64,000 nt of DNA from the NCBI RefSeq assembly GCF_944377805.1, contig NZ_CALWFZ010000001.1:124001-188000 (forward strand), given 5' to 3'. The notes under the pieces were generated by a model, which ran no database searches, had not been told where the DNA came from, and worked only from the letters and a program-made list of their open reading frames with translations. Shown here in pieces: positions 27,283-35,422 of this stretch. This DNA comes from an uncultured Mediterraneibacter sp. (GTDB lineage: Bacteria; Bacillota; Clostridia; Lachnospirales; Lachnospiraceae). Positions within the stretch are counted from its first letter, which is position 1. The number at the start of each line of letters is the position of its first letter. Position numbers and translations under genes: made by a program.

Positions 27283-28542
27283 TTATTCCTCTCTGTCATT
27301 CGTAAGTTTCAGTTTGTCAAAAACATAGAACATCAGGCCCATCAGCATTCCCACTACGCACGCAAGAACCATACCGCTGAGCTGGATACTGCCAAACTGT
27401 ACATTGATTCCCGAAAGGCCCACTACAAAAATCACAGAAGTCATGGCCATGTTTCTTGATTTGTTGTAATCCACTGCTGACTCCACAAGAATGCGTATGC
27501 CGGAAGTGCCAATCATTCCATAGAGCAGGAAGGAAATTCCTCCGATCACCGGCCCCGGAATGGTATTGATCAAGGTTGTCATTTTTCCGATAAAGGAACA
27601 GATAATTGACAGCACTGCCGCTCCGCCGATTACATATACACTGTATACTTTCGTCATAGCCATAACGCCGATGTTCTCCCCATATGTCGTTGTCGGTACA
27701 GAACCGATCAGACCTGAGAGCATACTGGAAAAGTTGTCGGCAAAAAGGGAACGGTGAAGGCCTGGGTCTTTGAGCAGGTCTCTACCTACGATCTTGCTCG
27801 TTACGATCTGATGCCCGATATGTTCCGAGGTGATCACAAGCAGCACCGGAATAATGATCACAATGGCTTCCCACTTAAACTTCGGGAAGGAAAAATTCGG
27901 AAGAGAAAATACGGATGCCGCTGCCACTTCGGTAAAGTCAACGATCCCGCATGCAAGCGCGGCCACATAACCGGCGATAATGGCAACGAGAATCGGCACC
28001 ACCGACAGAAATCCGCGGAATACAACTGATCCGATCACCGCTGTCAGAAGCGTTACAAGAAATACGATCACATTTTTCCCGTCGATCACTTCGTCTGTAA
28101 GGCCTGCATTGGAAGCGGCGGTTCCTGCAAGTTCCAGACCGATCAGAGCGACGACAGGGCCCATAGCTGCCGGAGGCAGCACTATGTTGATCCAGTCTGA
28201 ACCGAACTTGTAAATGATCAGGGCAAGCACGCAACCGAGAAATCCTACTACTACAAATCCGCCCAGAGCATACTCATATCCCCACTTGGAGATGACCACG
28301 CCAGCCGGCGCGAGAAACGCAAAACTTGATCCCAGGTAAGCCGGCGCTCTCCCCTTTGTAATCAGAATAAACAGCAGCGTTCCCAGGCCATTCATAAACA
28401 GCACGACAGCCGGGTTGATGCCAAATACAAAGGGCACCAGCACCGACGCACCGAACATTGCGAACATATGCTGGATGCTCAGAGGTACAAGCATTTTAAA
28501 CGGCACCTTTTCCTCTACCTGAATGATTCTTTTGTTTTCCAT
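27283..28542 (-). CDS. uraA: Uracil permease (NCS2 family, UraA/PyrP-like)
   Basis: Nucleobase:cation symporter of the NCS2 family with about 14 membrane segments. Family marks: LVPLSIQHMFAMFGASVLVP at the first helix, PAYLGSSFAFLAP, VITSEHIGHQIVTSK (the Glu motif of helix 8), and SVPTTTYGENIGVMAMTKVYS (helix 10 motif). These fit the uracil branch rather than the xanthine branch. The ATG at 28542 has AGGAGG before it; the frame is open to 28569. No PyrR-type attenuator is visible in the short leader. Confidence 0.93.
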   Translation of the reverse strand: MENKRIIQVEEKVPFKMLVPLSIQHMFAMFGASVLVPFVFGINPAVVLFMNGLGTLLFILITKGRAPAYLGSSFAFLAPAGVVISKWGYEYALGGFVVVGFLGCVLALIIYKFGSDWINIVLPPAAMGPVVALIGLELAGTAASNAGLTDEVIDGKNVIVFLVTLLTAVIGSVVFRGFLSVVPILVAIIAGYVAALACGIVDFTEVAAASVFSLPNFSFPKFKWEAIVIIIPVLLVITSEHIGHQIVTSKIVGRDLLKDPGLHRSLFADNFSSMLSGLIGSVPTTTYGENIGVMAMTKVYSVYVIGGAAVLSIICSFIGKMTTLINTIPGPVIGGISFLLYGMIGTSGIRILVESAVDYNKSRNMAMTSVIFVVGLSGINVQFGSIQLSGMVLACVVGMLMGLMFYVFDKLKLTNDREE

Positions 28543-28626
28543 GATTAGTCCTCCTGTTGTCTCATTCATATAACTAACTGCAGCTTTTCTATTCTACCAC
28601 AGTCTCAGTGTAAAAGGAACGGTTGA

Positions 28627-29595
28627 TTACAGGCGCCGGACTTCCCGGATCAGGCGCATCACATTTTTATACGCAATCTTTTCCGCCTGTCTGGAAGTAA
28701 TGCCGTTTCGCCTCATCCCCTCCCAGATCCGCTCTATATCCTGTACGCCGGATATTCCTGCGGGAAGGAAGTCTGGTTCAAACCCGTCAAAATCCGTTCC
28801 AAGTGCAACGGCGTCTTCCCCTGCTCTGTTGATCATCCACTTCGCATGTGCCGCGATGTCATCTGCCGTGGCCCTGCCGTTTCCCTTAAGAAACACCGAA
28901 TAGAAATTAAGTCCCGCTACGCCTCCCTTTTCACCGAGTGCGTGAAGCATCTCATCACTCAGGTTTCGGGGATGGTTACAGAGACTTCTCGCATTTGAGT
29001 GAGACGCTGTAACAGGGGATTTGCTGTATCTGATGCAGTCCCAAAATCCTCCGTCTGACAGATGAGATACGTCCACGATCATTCCCAGTTCATTCATCCG
29101 CTCCACAACATCCCTTCCAAAATCTGTAAGTCCTCTTTCCATCACTTTTGTATCACGGCTGTTGGGGCTTCCGATACAGTTTTCGTAGTTCCATGTAAGC
29201 GTCAGCAGACGGATCCCCCTTTCGCATAATTCATCCAGTCGCTTGAGATCTCCTCCCAATACTCCCCCTTCCTCCACAGTGAGAATTCCCGTGAGAGTTT
29301 TCTTTTCATGTCCGATCTTCATCGAATCGTCCGCAATTTCAAAACAATCTCCCTCCTCCGCGCGGGCTTCATCTATCATCTCAAGCACTGCCTGGTACGC
29401 CCGGTTCCAATCCCATTGATACTCCCTGGCATTTACATAGCATGCGAAGAATTGCGCCACGGATTCTTCCTGTATAAGCCGATCAATGTCTACACAGAGT
29501 TTGCTGTGCTTCAAGCTGTTCTTTCCTGAGAAATCTTTTCCTTTCCGTTTCACAATCTCACTGAGCGTATCACAGTGCATATCAATCCATTTCAT
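28627..29595 (-). CDS. Membrane dipeptidase (peptidase family M19)
   Basis: Zinc dipeptidase related to renal dipeptidase, which cleaves dipeptides including some with D-residues. Zinc ligands are in IDMHCDTLS (HxD near the start), the bridging Glu in LTVEEGG, and the His residues in VDVSHLSD and TASHSNARSL. GTDFDGFEPD is the other family block. The length of 322 is normal for the bacterial enzyme. It lacks a signal peptide, so it is probably cytoplasmic despite the family name. It is divergent from the C26 amidotransferase gene. Confidence 0.92.
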   Translation of the reverse strand: MKWIDMHCDTLSEIVKRKGKDFSGKNSLKHSKLCVDIDRLIQEESVAQFFACYVNAREYQWDWNRAYQAVLEMIDEARAEEGDCFEIADDSMKIGHEKKTLTGILTVEEGGVLGGDLKRLDELCERGIRLLTLTWNYENCIGSPNSRDTKVMERGLTDFGRDVVERMNELGMIVDVSHLSDGGFWDCIRYSKSPVTASHSNARSLCNHPRNLSDEMLHALGEKGGVAGLNFYSVFLKGNGRATADDIAAHAKWMINRAGEDAVALGTDFDGFEPDFLPAGISGVQDIERIWEGMRRNGITSRQAEKIAYKNVMRLIREVRRL

Positions 29596-29705
29596 ATCCT
29601 CATTCCTCTTCCTTTTTCACTCATTCTATACTATGTATAATTTGCCAGTATTTTACATACGCTATCATACATCACGACATCATATTTTGTCCAAAAGGAG
29701 TCGAT

Positions 29706-30437
29706 ATGGAACCTATAATCGGTATCATCACATGTGGATTCTCAGAGAATCGTCAGTTTGTCACCAACCCTTATATCCAGTCGATTCGCTACGCAAAGGG
29801 AATTCCAGTTATACTCCCTGTTGTCCGAAGCGACCGTCTTCTTGAGAAATACGCCGGCCTGTGCGACGGATTTCTCTTCTGCGGAGGGGGAGATATTACC
29901 CCTCTGCTATTCGGGGAAGAACCGCAGAAGGGAAACGGAGATACAAATATCACGGTCGATCTTTTCCAGATTCGCCTGATGAAGCACATCCTGACATCCA
30001 ATAAGCCGGTAATGGCTATCTGCCGCGGAATGCAGATCTTAAATGTGGCGTGCGGCGGCACAATCTGGCAGGATCTCTCCATAATGCCCGGAAAGGTACT
30101 CGACCACATGCAGCGCTCTGCCTCCCGCGGTGAAGTCAGCCACAGAATCTCCACGGAGCCTCACAGTCTGCTGAAGAAATTTATCGGTTCTTCCGCTCTT
30201 GTCAACAGTTATCATCATCAGGCAGTTAATACTCCCGGAAAAGGCATTCGCATAAGCGCCCGCTCCAAAGACGGGGTTATCGAGGCCATTGAACTGTCTT
30301 CTCACCCATTTGCAATCGGAGTTCAGTGGCATCCTGAATGTATGTACCGGTCTTCACCGGAAATGCGCGAACTGTTTCATGAATTTGTATTTCATTCATT
30401 CATAAATTCAGGAAAGCCGGGACATAATAATCTCTGA
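29706..30437 (+). CDS. Gamma-glutamyl-gamma-aminobutyrate hydrolase family protein (peptidase C26)
   Basis: Class I glutamine-amidotransferase-like hydrolase of the PuuD/C26 group, which cleaves gamma-glutamyl amide bonds. The nucleophile Cys is in PVMAICRGMQILNVACGG, and the catalytic His and Glu are in GVQWHPECMY. The oxyanion region is FLFCGGGDITPLL. A clear AAGGAG precedes the ATG. It is followed within 26 bases by two Coat_F-like genes, so a link to sporulation or spore protein processing is possible, but the natural substrate cannot be told from sequence. Confidence 0.9.
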   Translation: MEPIIGIITCGFSENRQFVTNPYIQSIRYAKGIPVILPVVRSDRLLEKYAGLCDGFLFCGGGDITPLLFGEEPQKGNGDTNITVDLFQIRLMKHILTSNKPVMAICRGMQILNVACGGTIWQDLSIMPGKVLDHMQRSASRGEVSHRISTEPHSLLKKFIGSSALVNSYHHQAVNTPGKGIRISARSKDGVIEAIELSSHPFAIGVQWHPECMYRSSPEMRELFHEFVFHSFINSGKPGHNNL

Positions 30438-30463
30438 AGATTTTTAATAAGGAGGTAGCGACC

Positions 30464-30646
30464 ATGTCGGAGATTTCAATTCTTGATCTGCAGAACCTGC
30501 GCCATCTGATTGGAGGATATTCTACTACGCACTGCAAGATGACAGACTATGCATCAAAGGCAGAAGACCCTGAAATCAAAAAGCTGTTTCAGGACGCGGC
30601 AGATTCGGCAATGAAAAACAAGCAGGAACTCATGAAATTTTTGTAG
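30464..30646 (+). CDS. Small Coat_F-like (spore coat / ferritin-like helical) protein
   Basis: A 60-residue, helix-rich protein, MSEISILDLQNLRHLIGG onward, with HCKMTDYASKAEDPEIKKL and DSAMKNKQELMKFL. The alternating helical pattern and the DPEIKKLFQDAA segment resemble the helical hairpin of CotF-type coat proteins. GGAGG lies nine bases before the ATG. It is followed by a second protein of the same kind, so the pair may act together. The assignment is by pattern only. Confidence 0.7.
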   Translation: MSEISILDLQNLRHLIGGYSTTHCKMTDYASKAEDPEIKKLFQDAADSAMKNKQELMKFL

Positions 30647-30725
30647 AAAGACCGTAACCCTTATGTTATCAGTCTACCGGCTGAAACAGCGAAACAGAGC
30701 AAAATCAAAATATCGAGGTGGCAAT

Positions 30726-30974
30726 ATGGACGAAAAGACAATGGTAGCCGACGCCCTCGTCGGCATAAATGGAGAACTGAAAATGTTCGGAGATATGATT
30801 CCCCAGACAGAGAACAAAGAGCTCAAACAGTGCTTAAAACAGATCCGCAATCAGTGCGAGATGTCACAGGAGAAAATGTATGACGCGGCCCGGGAGAGAA
30901 GCTATTATGTTCCGGCTGAGAAAGCGACGCAAGAAGAGATCGAACATGTAAAGTCAATCGTGCAGTCTAATTAA
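30726..30974 (+). CDS. Spore coat protein, Coat_F family
   Basis: An 82-residue protein with DALVGINGELKMFGDMIP, LKQCLKQIRNQCEMSQEKMY and YYVPAEKATQEEIEHV. The Tyr-Tyr-x-Pro-Ala end of the helical region is typical of CotF/YhcQ-like coat proteins. The frame is open from 30663, but GAGGTGG precedes the ATG at 30726 and the conserved part starts there. It lies 79 bases after the shorter Coat_F-like gene and is probably in the same transcript. Confidence 0.78.
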   Translation: MDEKTMVADALVGINGELKMFGDMIPQTENKELKQCLKQIRNQCEMSQEKMYDAARERSYYVPAEKATQEEIEHVKSIVQSN

Positions 30975-30991
30975 ATGTAATTCATGTAAAC

Positions 30992-31025
30992 GGGGACGTA
31001 GCAAAACTGATTTTTCTACGTCCCC
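30992..31025. terminator. Inverted repeat between the coat gene and the HAD phosphatase gene
   Basis: A 10-base perfect stem GGGGACGTAG / CTACGTCCCC with a 14-base loop. It contains the stop codon of the convergent HAD gene. No long T-run follows on either side, so the terminator call is moderate. Confidence 0.55.
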
Positions 31026-31864
31026 AAAATATACTTTTCAATCGCTTCCGCCGCTCCGTCCCAGCGGTTGGATGTGACTACATAATCCGCCTGATCCTTC
31101 AGCTCTTTCACCGCGTTTCCCATAGCAATCTTAAGTCCCGACGCCTCAAACATCGACAGGTCATTTTCTCCGTCGCCGATACAGCCGATCTCCGACTTTT
31201 TGACGCCAAGGTGCCTGCCCAGTTCTGTAACCGCCCTGCCCTTAGATGCGTTCCCGGAATACACTTCCATATAGAGACCGGTGGACGCGCCATGCAAAGC
31301 CGGATGATTCTCCAATACAGAACAAACCTTTTTTCTCGCTCCCGGAAAGAGAAAATAAAACTGGAACTCTTCCACTTCGCATCTGTTTCTCCGGATAAAT
31401 TCTTCCATATCTCTGACGCAGCTGATGCCCTTTGCATCTTTTCCATAGATCAGAAGTCCGGCCGTGGTAAGAAAGCGGCCCTGAAGAATATACTTGTGTC
31501 GGATATGGGAAGCGATCCCAAGCCTGATTCCCCGGCAGTTTCTAAGTAAACGCAGTGATTCTTCCGGGGGAATGGATGCCGCAAAGAGCGTCTTTTTCTC
31601 TTTGAGATCTGTCAGTCTCGCTCCGTTGGAACTGATCACATAGCGGAACAGGGCGCTGCCTGCCCTGATGTCAGACGCCCCCGCCTGTCTCAGATTCCCC
31701 TCTGCCAGTCTGTGAGGAATACATTCCAGATTTCTTCCGGTCGTCGGAACAATAATGACGCCTTTCTTAGCCGCGCTTCGCAGTGCATTCAGCATCCTGT
31801 CCGTCATGCGGCTCCTCGGATCAAGACAGGTACCGTCCATATCTACCGCAAGTAATTTTATCAT
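31016..31864 (-). CDS. Cof-type HAD-IIB family phosphatase
   Basis: Haloacid dehalogenase phosphatase of the Cof group, which acts on sugar phosphates, FMN or related small phosphate esters. Motif I DMDGTCLD (Asp nucleophile near residue 8), motif II VPTTGRN, motif IV with GCIGDGENDLSMFEASG, and the preceding Lys in NASKGRAVTELG. The large IIB cap lies between residues about 85 and 190. The substrate cannot be deduced. The next gene on the same strand (flavoprotein) lies 32 bases upstream, so they may share a transcript. Confidence 0.9.
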   Translation of the reverse strand: MIKLLAVDMDGTCLDPRSRMTDRMLNALRSAAKKGVIIVPTTGRNLECIPHRLAEGNLRQAGASDIRAGSALFRYVISSNGARLTDLKEKKTLFAASIPPEESLRLLRNCRGIRLGIASHIRHKYILQGRFLTTAGLLIYGKDAKGISCVRDMEEFIRRNRCEVEEFQFYFLFPGARKKVCSVLENHPALHGASTGLYMEVYSGNASKGRAVTELGRHLGVKKSEIGCIGDGENDLSMFEASGLKIAMGNAVKELKDQADYVVTSNRWDGAAEAIEKYILGT

Positions 31865-31896
31865 AATATCTCCTCGGTTCTGCTGGCTTTAGGACT

Positions 31897-33267
31897 TCAT
31901 GACCGGAGAATCTCTCTCGCCACATAGACGCCGCTGGCAGACGCGTGAGAAAGAGAGTGCGTCACTCCGCTTCCGTCGCCAATCACATAGAGTCCTTTAT
32001 GAATCGTCTCCAAATGTTCGTCTAGCTGTACTTCCATGTTATAAAACTTTACTTCCACACCGTAAAGCAGCGTATCATCATTGGCAGTTCCCGGAGCGAT
32101 CTTATCAAGAGCATACACCATCTCGATGATGCCGTCCAGAATACGTTTTGGCAGAACAAGGCTTAAATCTCCCGGAGACGCCGAAAGAGTGGGACGGACA
32201 AAACCTTCCTCAATTCTCTCACGGGTACTTCTCCTTCCCCGGATCAGATCGCCGAATCTCTGCACAAGCACTCCCCCGCCCAGCATATTCGATAGCCGGG
32301 CAATACTTTCCCCATAACCGTTGCTGTCCTTAAAGGGCTCAGAGAAATGTTTCTCCACCAGAAGGGCAAAGTTGGTATTCTCTGTCTGCTTTTCCGGATC
32401 TTCATAACTGTGGCCATTGACCGTTACGATACCGTTTGTATTTTCATTCACCACGATACCGTGTGGATTCATGCAGAATGTCCTGACTTTATCCTCAAAT
32501 TTCTCTGTCCGGTATACGATCTTGCTCTCATAGAGTTCGTCTGTCAGATGAGAGAAAATCACTGCGGGCAGTTCTACACGAACTCCAATATCTACCCTGT
32601 TGGATTTCGTAGGTATATTAAGGCTCTCACAAATTTTCTCCATCCATTTGCTTCCGCTGCGCCCTACAGAAACGATACATTTTCCGCACACATCTTCCTG
32701 TCCGCCACTGATCACACGGTATCCGGCACCGTCTGCCTCCAGCGCATTCACGCGGCAGTTAAAACGGAATTCCACTTTGTCTTTCAGCTCTTCGTACAGA
32801 TTCTCCAGCACGACATAATTAATGTCCGTTCCCAGATGGCGCACAGAAGCATCCAGAAGCTTTAATTTATTCTGCATACACAGTTTCTTAAACTTTGTGC
32901 CGGAGGTGGAATACATTTTCGTGCCTTCTCCTCCGTACTGTACATTGATGTCGTCCACATAATCCATCAGTTCGATTGCCGTGTCTTTGCCGATATATTC
33001 ATAAAGCGTCCCGCCAAAATCATTGGTAATATTATATTTTCCGTCGGAAAACGCTCCCGCTCCTCCGAATCCGCTCATAATCGCGCATGTTTTGCAGTTG
33101 ATACAGCTCTTTACTTTCTTTCCGTCGATTGGACATTTTCTCTTCTCCAGGGGATTCCCCGCTTCAAAAACACCTACCTTCAGGTCCGGCTCTCGCTTCA
33201 TCAGTTCATATGCCGCAAAAATGCCTCCCGGTCCTGCTCCAATGATAATCACGTCATATCTGCTCAT
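31897..33267 (-). CDS. FAD-dependent oxidoreductase (putative dehydrogenase)
   Basis: A 456-residue flavoprotein. N-terminal dinucleotide-binding motif DVIIIGAGPGGIFAAYEL and C-terminal FAD-binding segment GLYVIGDGSGVTHSLSHASASG. Close after the first strand is a Cys-rich stretch (CPIDGKKVKSCINCKTCAIM) followed by SGFGGAGAFSDGK. This pattern fits a widespread group annotated as NAD(P)/FAD-dependent uncharacterised dehydrogenase. The four cysteines could hold a metal or take part in redox chemistry. The substrate is unknown. Rubredoxin is encoded just upstream on the same strand but is separated by a terminator-like hairpin. Confidence 0.85.
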   Translation of the reverse strand: MSRYDVIIIGAGPGGIFAAYELMKREPDLKVGVFEAGNPLEKRKCPIDGKKVKSCINCKTCAIMSGFGGAGAFSDGKYNITNDFGGTLYEYIGKDTAIELMDYVDDINVQYGGEGTKMYSTSGTKFKKLCMQNKLKLLDASVRHLGTDINYVVLENLYEELKDKVEFRFNCRVNALEADGAGYRVISGGQEDVCGKCIVSVGRSGSKWMEKICESLNIPTKSNRVDIGVRVELPAVIFSHLTDELYESKIVYRTEKFEDKVRTFCMNPHGIVVNENTNGIVTVNGHSYEDPEKQTENTNFALLVEKHFSEPFKDSNGYGESIARLSNMLGGGVLVQRFGDLIRGRRSTRERIEEGFVRPTLSASPGDLSLVLPKRILDGIIEMVYALDKIAPGTANDDTLLYGVEVKFYNMEVQLDEHLETIHKGLYVIGDGSGVTHSLSHASASGVYVAREILRS

Positions 33268-33308
33268 TTCTCATACCCTCTTCTTTCCAATTCTTTAACA
33301 CAGAAAAT

Positions 33309-33345
33309 GCCGTCCCGCTCCTTTAGAAAAGGATTGTGGGACGGC
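33309..33345 (-). terminator. Terminator downstream of rubredoxin
   Basis: On the minus strand GCCGTCCC pairs with GGGACGGC (33309-33316 and 33338-33345), with an inner CCTTT/AAAGG stem, followed by ATTTTCT. It lies about 30 bases after the rubredoxin stop. Confidence 0.75.
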
Positions 33346-33372
33346 AGTCTTATCCAGTCTGATCAAATGGGA

Positions 33373-33534
33373 TTATTCTACTTCTGAAAACTGATCTTTT
33401 CCCACGCCGCACAGAGGACAGAGAAAGTCCTCAGGTACGTCCTCCCATTTTGTGCCCGGATCGATGCCGTTATCCGGATCACCGGCAGCCTCATCATAAA
33501 TATATCCACATACGTCACAAACATACTTTTTCAT
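33373..33534 (-). CDS. Rubredoxin
   Basis: A 53-residue one-electron carrier with a single Fe(Cys)4 centre. The two binding loops are visible as [10 protein letters not shown] (residues 5-14) and [12 protein letters not shown] (about 38-49), with [15 protein letters not shown] between them, as in clostridial rubredoxins. The ATG at 33534 is preceded by AGGAGG with eight bases of spacing. It has its own promoter and terminator, so it is expressed as a single gene. Likely partners are flavoproteins for oxygen or peroxide detoxification, but none is proven here. Confidence 0.96.
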   Translation of the reverse strand: MKKYVCDVCGYIYDEAAGDPDNGIDPGTKWEDVPEDFLCPLCGVGKDQFSEVE

Positions 33535-33606
33535 CGTTTTTACCTCCTGAAATCATATAATCATTCTGTAATTTATCTTTTCATATGGAGAACACTCTCC
33601 TTATCC

Positions 33607-33635
33607 ATAATAGCATACATACATCTGTTTTTCAA
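33607..33635 (-). promoter_or_regulatory. Predicted promoter of rubredoxin
   Basis: On the minus strand TTGAAA (33630-33635), a 17-base spacer and TATTAT (33607-33612). Just downstream lies the inverted repeat GGAGA-gtgt-TCTCC (33583-33598 region), which could be an operator or a leader hairpin. Confidence 0.65.
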
Positions 33636-34760
33636 TTAAAAATCATCCCGCAATCCGAGAACACCTCTAACGAGCACCCTGACGTCATCGAAAATATAGT
33701 CAAACGCCCCCGCCCGGCACATGTTGATGAGCACCATCCCAATCGGAACAGCCAATATCATCCAGAGAAGTCCTCCCATACGGTAGCCGATATAGAGAAG
33801 CAGAAGTGTCACAAGTGGATTGAGCCCCACGCTGTCTCCTACCAGCTTGGGCTGCAGCAGCTGATGGGCAGCCAGAGTGATCACATAGATAATAATCAGG
33901 GCCACTGTCATCTTATAGTCTCCCATGAAGAACTTATACACCGCCCAGGGGATCAGCGCAGTACCGGTGCCGAAAAACGGTAAAAAATCAAGGAATGCGA
34001 TCAAAAGTGCGGCAAGGACAAAGTATCCGGTTCCTAAAAATCCCAGCCCCACAAGAAGAATCAGAAATATGATGGCCATGATCTTAAACTGAGCTTTAAA
34101 ATATCCTCCCACCGCATATCTGAGATTGTCCATGACCAGCGTCATTCTCTTCTGTACAGCCTCTGGCGCAGTTCTCTTCATCCAGCCCAGCACCTCTTCC
34201 CGCTGTACAATGAAGAAATATGCCGACAGCACGGAGACGATAAATGAAATCAGATAGTCCGGTACTCTCCTGGCAATATTCCCCGCCACAGTCACTGTAG
34301 GTTCACTGATTCGAGATACCAGATTCCCCATATACTGATCCAGATTCTCTGTCACAGTATTCCAGCCGTTCTGCACCCCCTTGGGCAGACGCTCAAAGAT
34401 GCCTGACAAAGTATCTCCGATCTGACCAAGCCCGGTCTCAAGCTGGGCATAGATTGTCGGAAAGTTCTCAACCAGATCGCTTACCTCAGCGACAATCCGG
34501 CTGATCCCGAAATAAAGCGCACCTATAATCGCCGCAAGTACGAGAATAACAATCAGCGCCGAACCCAGTTTCCTGACAATCTTCAGACGCTTTTCCAGCC
34601 ATGTGACAAGAGGAGCGGCTATTGCCGCTATAATCCATCCTATTACGAATGGCATAAGAAAGCGGATCAGACTCACACCGATGATAATAAACGCGGCAGT
34701 TGCGATGATGCTAAACAGCAGTCTCAGCGCGATCTGCCAATACGGACGTCCATTTTCCAT
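33636..34760 (-). CDS. AI-2E family transporter-like membrane protein (possibly YtvI)
   Basis: A 374-residue polytopic membrane protein of the AI-2E/PerM family. The N-terminal helices (IALRLLFSIIATAAFIIIGV, FVIGWIIAAIAAPLVTWLE) are followed by a soluble segment near residues 85-160. The conserved C-terminal run has LIAFLDFLPFFGTGTALIPW, HQLLQPKLVGDSVGLNPL and LLLLYIGYRMGGLLWMILAVPIGM. Family members include the sporulation protein YtvI and transporters of several solutes, so no substrate is claimed. GAGGAGG places the start at the ATG 34760, directly after the engB stop. Confidence 0.85.
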   Translation of the reverse strand: MENGRPYWQIALRLLFSIIATAAFIIIGVSLIRFLMPFVIGWIIAAIAAPLVTWLEKRLKIVRKLGSALIVILVLAAIIGALYFGISRIVAEVSDLVENFPTIYAQLETGLGQIGDTLSGIFERLPKGVQNGWNTVTENLDQYMGNLVSRISEPTVTVAGNIARRVPDYLISFIVSVLSAYFFIVQREEVLGWMKRTAPEAVQKRMTLVMDNLRYAVGGYFKAQFKIMAIIFLILLVGLGFLGTGYFVLAALLIAFLDFLPFFGTGTALIPWAVYKFFMGDYKMTVALIIIYVITLAAHQLLQPKLVGDSVGLNPLVTLLLLYIGYRMGGLLWMILAVPIGMVLINMCRAGAFDYIFDDVRVLVRGVLGLRDDF

Positions 34761-34761
34761 C

Positions 34762-35364
34762 CTAATCCTCCTCAACTGTTCCGGTACATTCGTGCTCGAT
34801 CAGTTCCCAGATCTCATCTCTCCCCTGCTTTGTCACAGAGGAAAACGGAATAACACTTGTACCGGGAACAAGCTCGAGACCTTCTTTTAACATCTTAATA
34901 TGTTTCTGAAGCTGGCTTCGTTTTATTTTATCCAGCTTTGTCGCAATGATAATGGGCTGGTATCCCTGTTCTACTACCCACTTGTACATCATCCGGTCAT
35001 TGGCCGACGGATCATGGCGGATGTCAATAAGCAGAAACACCGCTCGAAGCTGCTGAGAGCCATGCAGGTACCTCTCGATCATCTTTCCCCAGCGTTCCTT
35101 TTCCTTCTCTGATACTTTCGCGTACCCATATCCGGGAAGATCCACGAGATAAAGCGCGTCGTTGATATTATAAAAGTTGATTGTCTGAGTCTTTCCCGGG
35201 GTAGCCGAGATGCGGGCGTAGGACTTGCGGTTCATCAGCGCGTTGATCAGCGATGACTTTCCCACATTTGATTTCCCGGCAAACGCCACCTCCGGCCTGT
35301 CATTAACCGGAAGCGTGCTTGTCACCCCGCATACCGTCTCAAGATTGATGCTTCGTATTACCAT
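34762..35364 (-). CDS. engB: Ribosome biogenesis GTPase EngB (YsxC/YihA)
   Basis: Small GTPase needed for assembly of the 50S ribosomal subunit. G1 GKSNVGKSSLINAL (residues about 30-43), G3 LVDLPGYGYAKVS, G4 ATKLDKIK and G5-like IPFSSVTKQG. The 200-residue length is standard. It follows lon by about 60 bases on the same strand, the same order seen in many Firmicutes (clpX-lon-engB). Confidence 0.97.
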   Translation of the reverse strand: MVIRSINLETVCGVTSTLPVNDRPEVAFAGKSNVGKSSLINALMNRKSYARISATPGKTQTINFYNINDALYLVDLPGYGYAKVSEKEKERWGKMIERYLHGSQQLRAVFLLIDIRHDPSANDRMMYKWVVEQGYQPIIIATKLDKIKRSQLQKHIKMLKEGLELVPGTSVIPFSSVTKQGRDEIWELIEHECTGTVEED

Positions 35365-35422
35365 TTTATCCTCCCTGACAGGGAATTGTCTGCCCTGCCA
35401 TTATATCCTTCTGAGTAATTCC

